Source: an uncultured Sutterella sp. (lineage in GTDB: Bacteria > Pseudomonadota > Gammaproteobacteria > Burkholderiales > Burkholderiaceae_F). Taken from it: DNA of 64,000 nucleotides. Position numbers and translations under genes: made by a program. The notes under the pieces were generated by a model. The model did not search any database, was not told the DNA's origin, and saw nothing but the letters and a program-made list of their open reading frames with translations. The DNA lies in NCBI GenBank assembly GCA_949287305.1, contig CASEFX010000026.1, positions 1 to 64,000 on the forward strand, read 5' to 3'. Positions 61,059-64,000 of the stretch are shown here, piece after piece (the stretch's first letter is position 1; every line of letters starts with the position of its first letter).

Positions 61059-63409
61059 AAAAGTTCTTCACGGGCCCGCGCCTGCGCGCCCTGACGGCGC
61101 TCGTCTTCTTCCTTCTCTTCCTTCTCGGGCTTGCGGTGCACACGGGCTGGGGGACGGCCTCGTCCTTCGGGATCGCCGAAATCGCCGCGATCTGTCCCTT
61201 GGGCGGTCTCGAAGCGATGCTCGCTTCGAAGACCTTCCTCCCGCGCGCCCTCGTGGGCTTCGCGGTGTTCCTTGTCGTCGCGGTGCTTCTCGGACGCTTC
61301 TTCTGCGGGTGGCTCTGCCCCGTGCCCTGGGTCGACAAGGCGCTCTCGAAACTGCGCGCGCCGGGACGGCGTTTCGTGCGCGGCGCGAAGGCGTCCCCGG
61401 CGGCCTCGTGCACGACGCCTGACGCGGCTTCGATCCCGCCTTCCGAGAGTACCAAGACTGCACCGCAGTCCTGCCCGAGCGCCGCATCCTGCACTTCCGC
61501 CTCCTGCAAAGACTGCGCCTTCGCCAACCGCGTGAAGGAAAAGGCCGAGAGCGCGACGGAAAAGACGCCCTACTGGATTTTGGGCGGCGCGCTCGCTTCG
61601 AGCGCCGTCTTCGGTTTTCCGGTCTTCTGTCTCATCTGTCCGGTGGGCCTCACCTTTGCGCTCACGGTGGCGCTCTGGCGTCTCTTTGAATTCAACGAAA
61701 CGAACTGGGCGATCCTCTGGTTCGCGGGCTTTCTGGTGCTGGAACTCCTCGTTCTTCGCCGCTGGTGCTCGCGCTTTTGCCCGCTCGGCGCCCTCTGGAC
61801 GCTCGCCTCGAGGCTCAACCGCTTCTTCCGTCCGAAGGCGAACGAAGCGCTCTGCACCCGCATGACCCACGGCGTCGCCTGCACGATCTGCCGCGACGTC
61901 TGTCCCGAGGGGATCGACCCGGCGGCGGTGGCGAACGACCCGATGCTCCTTGCCCGCTGCACGAAGTGCGGCGCCTGTGCGGCCGCCTGCCCGACGGGCG
62001 CGGTGCATTTCCCCTTCCTCGCCGAGGCGGGCAAGAAGACGCTACCGATCGTTCCGGTCGCCAGGGCTTCCGCTTCCGTGAAGGCGAATGCCGAAGTCCC
62101 CGCGTCGTCCGACGAAAGGGCGAACACTGTGCTCACGCCTGAGGAAGAACGCATGGAGGTCGCCCGCTGCATTCACTGCGGCGCCTGCGGCGAACGCTGT
62201 CCCCTCGGAGACCGCATGCCGCGTGCGACGGCGCTTCTCGCCCGCGGCCGTCGAGAAGATGCCGCAAACGTTTTGTTGGCGCCGGGCGGTTTCCCGGAAA
62301 TCACGTCCCGCGTCTGTCCGACGGAGCGCTTCTGCGAGGGCGCCTGCGCGACGGAGCACGACGGCAATCCCGTCGCGGTCGCGATGCTCGAAAAGACCCT
62401 GGCGGACGAAGCCCTTCGCGAGGGCTGGCGCCCCGACGTTCGCCATGCGGCGAAGCGCCGCCGCGTTGCGGTGGTGGGTTCGGGCCCGGCGGGGCTGGCC
62501 TGCGCCGACGTTCTCGTGCACCTGGGCGTGGAAGTCCACGTGATCGACCGCGCCCCCGTTGCGGGCGGTTTGCTCTCGCTCGGGATTCCCTCCTTCAAGC
62601 TTCCAAGAGACGTCGTCACCCGCCGCGTGAAGCTTCTGGAAGACGCGGGCGTACGCTTCGCCTTGGGACTCTCCGTCGGGAAGGACCTTTCCTGGCGGGA
62701 TCTCGCGAACGAATTCGACGCCGTCTTCGCGGGTACGGGCGCAGCCCAGCCCGTGACGCTCGACGTGCCGGGCGCTCTCCGAGAAGACGAAAAGGACGAC
62801 GCCTCCCTTCTCACGGCGGACGTCTTCCTTCGCGCGGTCGCGAAACGCGAGGCGAATCTCCCCGACGCGGGCGACATTCCCGACGCCCTTCGCGGGAAGC
62901 GCGTCGCGGTCCTCGGGGGCGGCGACACGGCGCTCGACTGCGCGAGAACGGCTCTTCGCTTGGGTGCCTCTTCGGTGACGCTTGTCGCGCGGCGCGCCAA
63001 AGTGGCGCTTCGGGCCCGTCCTTCGGACCTAGCCCGCGCCGAACGTGAAGGCATGAAGCTTCTTTGCGGGCGCACCGTCCCGGCCGTTCTCCGCAAGACG
63101 GACGGCACTTTGGAAGGTCTTTCGCTCTCCGCCGCGGCTGACGCAGAGACGTCTCCCGAGACGCTTCCCGCGGACGTCGTGATCGTCGCCTACGGCTTCC
63201 GTTCGGTTCCCGACGAAGAGCTCCGCTCGTTCGGCGTTGCCTACGACGACGCGGGACGCATCGTGACCGACGCCGAGGGCCGCACGAACGCCCCCAAACT
63301 CTGGGCGGGCGGCGACGCCGTTCGAGGCGCGGCGCTCGTCAGTTGGGCCCTTGCCGACGGCCGTCGTGCGGGACTCTCGATCGCGGCCGCGATCGGGGTT
63401 CTCCGCTGA
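61055..63409 (+). CDS. Fusion of NapH-type membrane polyferredoxin with a GltD-type NAD(P)H flavoprotein
   Basis: The 784-residue protein joins two complete modules. Residues 1-320 are NapH-like: four or so membrane helices (about 12-28, 64-82, 174-206, 217-235), the paired-Cys motifs CGWLCPV (84-88), CLICPVG (192-195) and CSRFCPLG (238-242), then ferredoxin clusters (276-283; 302-312). Residues about 365-784 are a GltD/NfnB-like oxidoreductase: the [4Fe-4S] set CIHCGACGERCP (372-382) and Cys421, Cys427, Cys431, an FAD-binding VAVVGSGPAGLACADVL (471-487), a second dinucleotide motif VAVLGGGDTALDCA (617-630), and the terminal AGGDAVRGAALVSWALADGR. NapH C-termini are cytoplasmic, so the flavoprotein would reach NAD(P)H. 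An insertion with several Cys (113-160) lies between helices 2 and 3. Confidence 0.9.
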   Translation: MKKFFTGPRLRALTALVFFLLFLLGLAVHTGWGTASSFGIAEIAAICPLGGLEAMLASKTFLPRALVGFAVFLVVAVLLGRFFCGWLCPVPWVDKALSKLRAPGRRFVRGAKASPAASCTTPDAASIPPSESTKTAPQSCPSAASCTSASCKDCAFANRVKEKAESATEKTPYWILGGALASSAVFGFPVFCLICPVGLTFALTVALWRLFEFNETNWAILWFAGFLVLELLVLRRWCSRFCPLGALWTLASRLNRFFRPKANEALCTRMTHGVACTICRDVCPEGIDPAAVANDPMLLARCTKCGACAAACPTGAVHFPFLAEAGKKTLPIVPVARASASVKANAEVPASSDERANTVLTPEEERMEVARCIHCGACGERCPLGDRMPRATALLARGRREDAANVLLAPGGFPEITSRVCPTERFCEGACATEHDGNPVAVAMLEKTLADEALREGWRPDVRHAAKRRRVAVVGSGPAGLACADVLVHLGVEVHVIDRAPVAGGLLSLGIPSFKLPRDVVTRRVKLLEDAGVRFALGLSVGKDLSWRDLANEFDAVFAGTGAAQPVTLDVPGALREDEKDDASLLTADVFLRAVAKREANLPDAGDIPDALRGKRVAVLGGGDTALDCARTALRLGASSVTLVARRAKVALRARPSDLARAEREGMKLLCGRTVPAVLRKTDGTLEGLSLSAAADAETSPETLPADVVIVAYGFRSVPDEELRSFGVAYDDAGRIVTDAEGRTNAPKLWAGGDAVRGAALVSWALADGRRAGLSIAAAIGVLR

Positions 63410-63432
63410 ACCAGAACGATTCCTCCAAGACG

Positions 63433-63480
63433 GGAGAAGGTCCGAGGCGGCGACGCTTCGGACCTTCTCCTTCTTTTCCT
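63433..63480. terminator. Terminator at the end of the respiratory cluster
   Basis: GGAGAAGGTCCGA (63433-63445) pairs perfectly with TCGGACCTTCTCC (63458-63470), followed by TTCTTTTCCTT on the plus strand. It may also serve the convergent LysR gene. Confidence 0.85.
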
Positions 63481-63490
63481 TCCCTTTTCT

Positions 63491-64000
63491 TCAGTCTCCG
63501 GGCTCGGCGGTTTGCCGGGTCGAGCGGTTGAGACCGCGCCACCCTTTTCGCGTCACGACGCGAAGCGCATTGCCGGCGTACCCCGTAAACCACTCCGCAA
63601 AGGCCCTCAGACGGGGCGAGCGCTCTTCGTCTTCCGTCCTCGTCACGACGCACATGTGCCAGGGAGCGCGCTCCCAGCCTCGCAGCACCGGAACGACGCG
63701 TCCCTCGTTGATCTCGTCGACGACGTGTCCGAGAAAGAGGTCGACCGCGATGCCGCGGTGGTTGAGCAGAAGCTTTTTGAGCGTCACCTGGTCGCTCGCG
63801 AGAAAGGTGTCCCGCCAGCGAAGCGGCGACGAGGCGACGCCGTTTCGATAGAGAACCGTCGTGTCGCGCGTGTTCACCGAATGATGCAGAAGCCCGAAGT
63901 GACGCGAAAGGTCTTCGGGGCACTCGGGCGTGCCGTACTTCTCGAGATATTCGGGCGTTGCGAGCGGTACGGTCGAGGACGTGTGCAGATGTCGGAACAT
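63491..64000 (-). CDS. LysR-family regulator, C-terminal effector domain (cut by window edge)
   Basis: The reverse strand encodes about 169 C-terminal residues; the start and the HTH domain lie beyond the window. The visible part is a LysR substrate-binding domain: LATPEYLEKYGTPECPEDLS (the canonical 'spaYL..G.P..p.DL' segment), LLLNHRGIAVDLFLGHVVDE, and EGRVVPVLRGWERAPWHMCV near the end. LysR regulators bind a small coinducer. It converges with the NapH-GltD gene. What it controls cannot be seen here. Confidence 0.85.
   Translation of the reverse strand: MFRHLHTSSTVPLATPEYLEKYGTPECPEDLSRHFGLLHHSVNTRDTTVLYRNGVASSPLRWRDTFLASDQVTLKKLLLNHRGIAVDLFLGHVVDEINEGRVVPVLRGWERAPWHMCVVTRTEDEERSPRLRAFAEWFTGYAGNALRVVTRKGWRGLNRSTRQTAEPGD

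Noticed and set aside
1-64000. tRNA genes, rRNA genes and CRISPR arrays
   Set aside because: No cloverleaf-like sequence with a T-arm and CCA end, no rRNA-like sequence, and no regularly spaced repeats of CRISPR length were seen in the gaps.

Overview
The window is GC-rich DNA from a betaproteobacterium, most likely a Sutterella-like member of the Burkholderiales (Sutterellaceae). This is inferred from gene content: the ygfZ // mltG-tmk-holB arrangement familiar from Burkholderiales, anaerobic ribonucleotide reductase, and many periplasmic or Tat-exported respiratory reductases (two fumarate-reductase-type flavoproteins and one complete molybdopterin enzyme cluster). No rRNA, tRNA or CRISPR array was seen. 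The edges cut an IS630-type transposase (left) and a LysR regulator (right).

Layout. 1-4.6 kb: transposase fragment, an orphan binding-protein/histidine-kinase hybrid, and a tyrosine recombinase. 4.7-8.9 kb: an exported M20 peptidase followed by a free-standing, exported M20 'lid' domain, a MATE transporter and a YgiW-like OB-fold protein. 9.1-14.1 kb: holB-tmk-mltG, divergent from ygfZ. 14.1-18.7 kb: the ornithine decarboxylation system speF-potE, preceded by a 40-codon leader that closely matches the ornithine-sensing arrest peptide SpeFL and by a C-rich, G-poor leader RNA. 18.7-22.3 kb: an EamA transporter and two probably acquired genes (an AAA/DUF4143 ATPase behind 22-bp iterons and an AlbA_2/Schlafen-type protein). 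22.5-30.2 kb: nrdDG, a nucleoside salvage operon, and an M20 peptidase coupled to a MazG-like fusion protein. 30.4-39.3 kb: TetR plus a flavocytochrome-type reductase, two orphan antitoxin-like genes, a CynX-type transporter, a manganese-type pyrophosphatase and an amidohydrolase. 39.5-49.1 kb: an autotransporter, a nitroreductase, a two-component system with a His-rich sensor facing a secreted lectin-like protein, a decayed AAA ATPase and a Tat flavoprotein. 49.2-54.3 kb: DUF362, carboxymuconolactone-decarboxylase and cupin proteins, all exported, facing a second two-component system. 55.1-63.4 kb: a respiratory cluster of molybdopterin catalytic subunit, Fe-S subunit, membrane anchor, TorD chaperone, NapG-like ferredoxin and a NapH-GltD fusion.

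The two most notable items are the SpeFL-like leader, which suggests that ornithine-induced translational arrest and Rho-linked control of speF extends to this lineage, and the last gene of the respiratory cluster. That gene fuses a NapH-type membrane polyferredoxin to a complete GltD-type NAD(P)H flavoprotein, which would connect the cytoplasmic pyridine nucleotide pool to a Tat-exported ferredoxin through one polypeptide.
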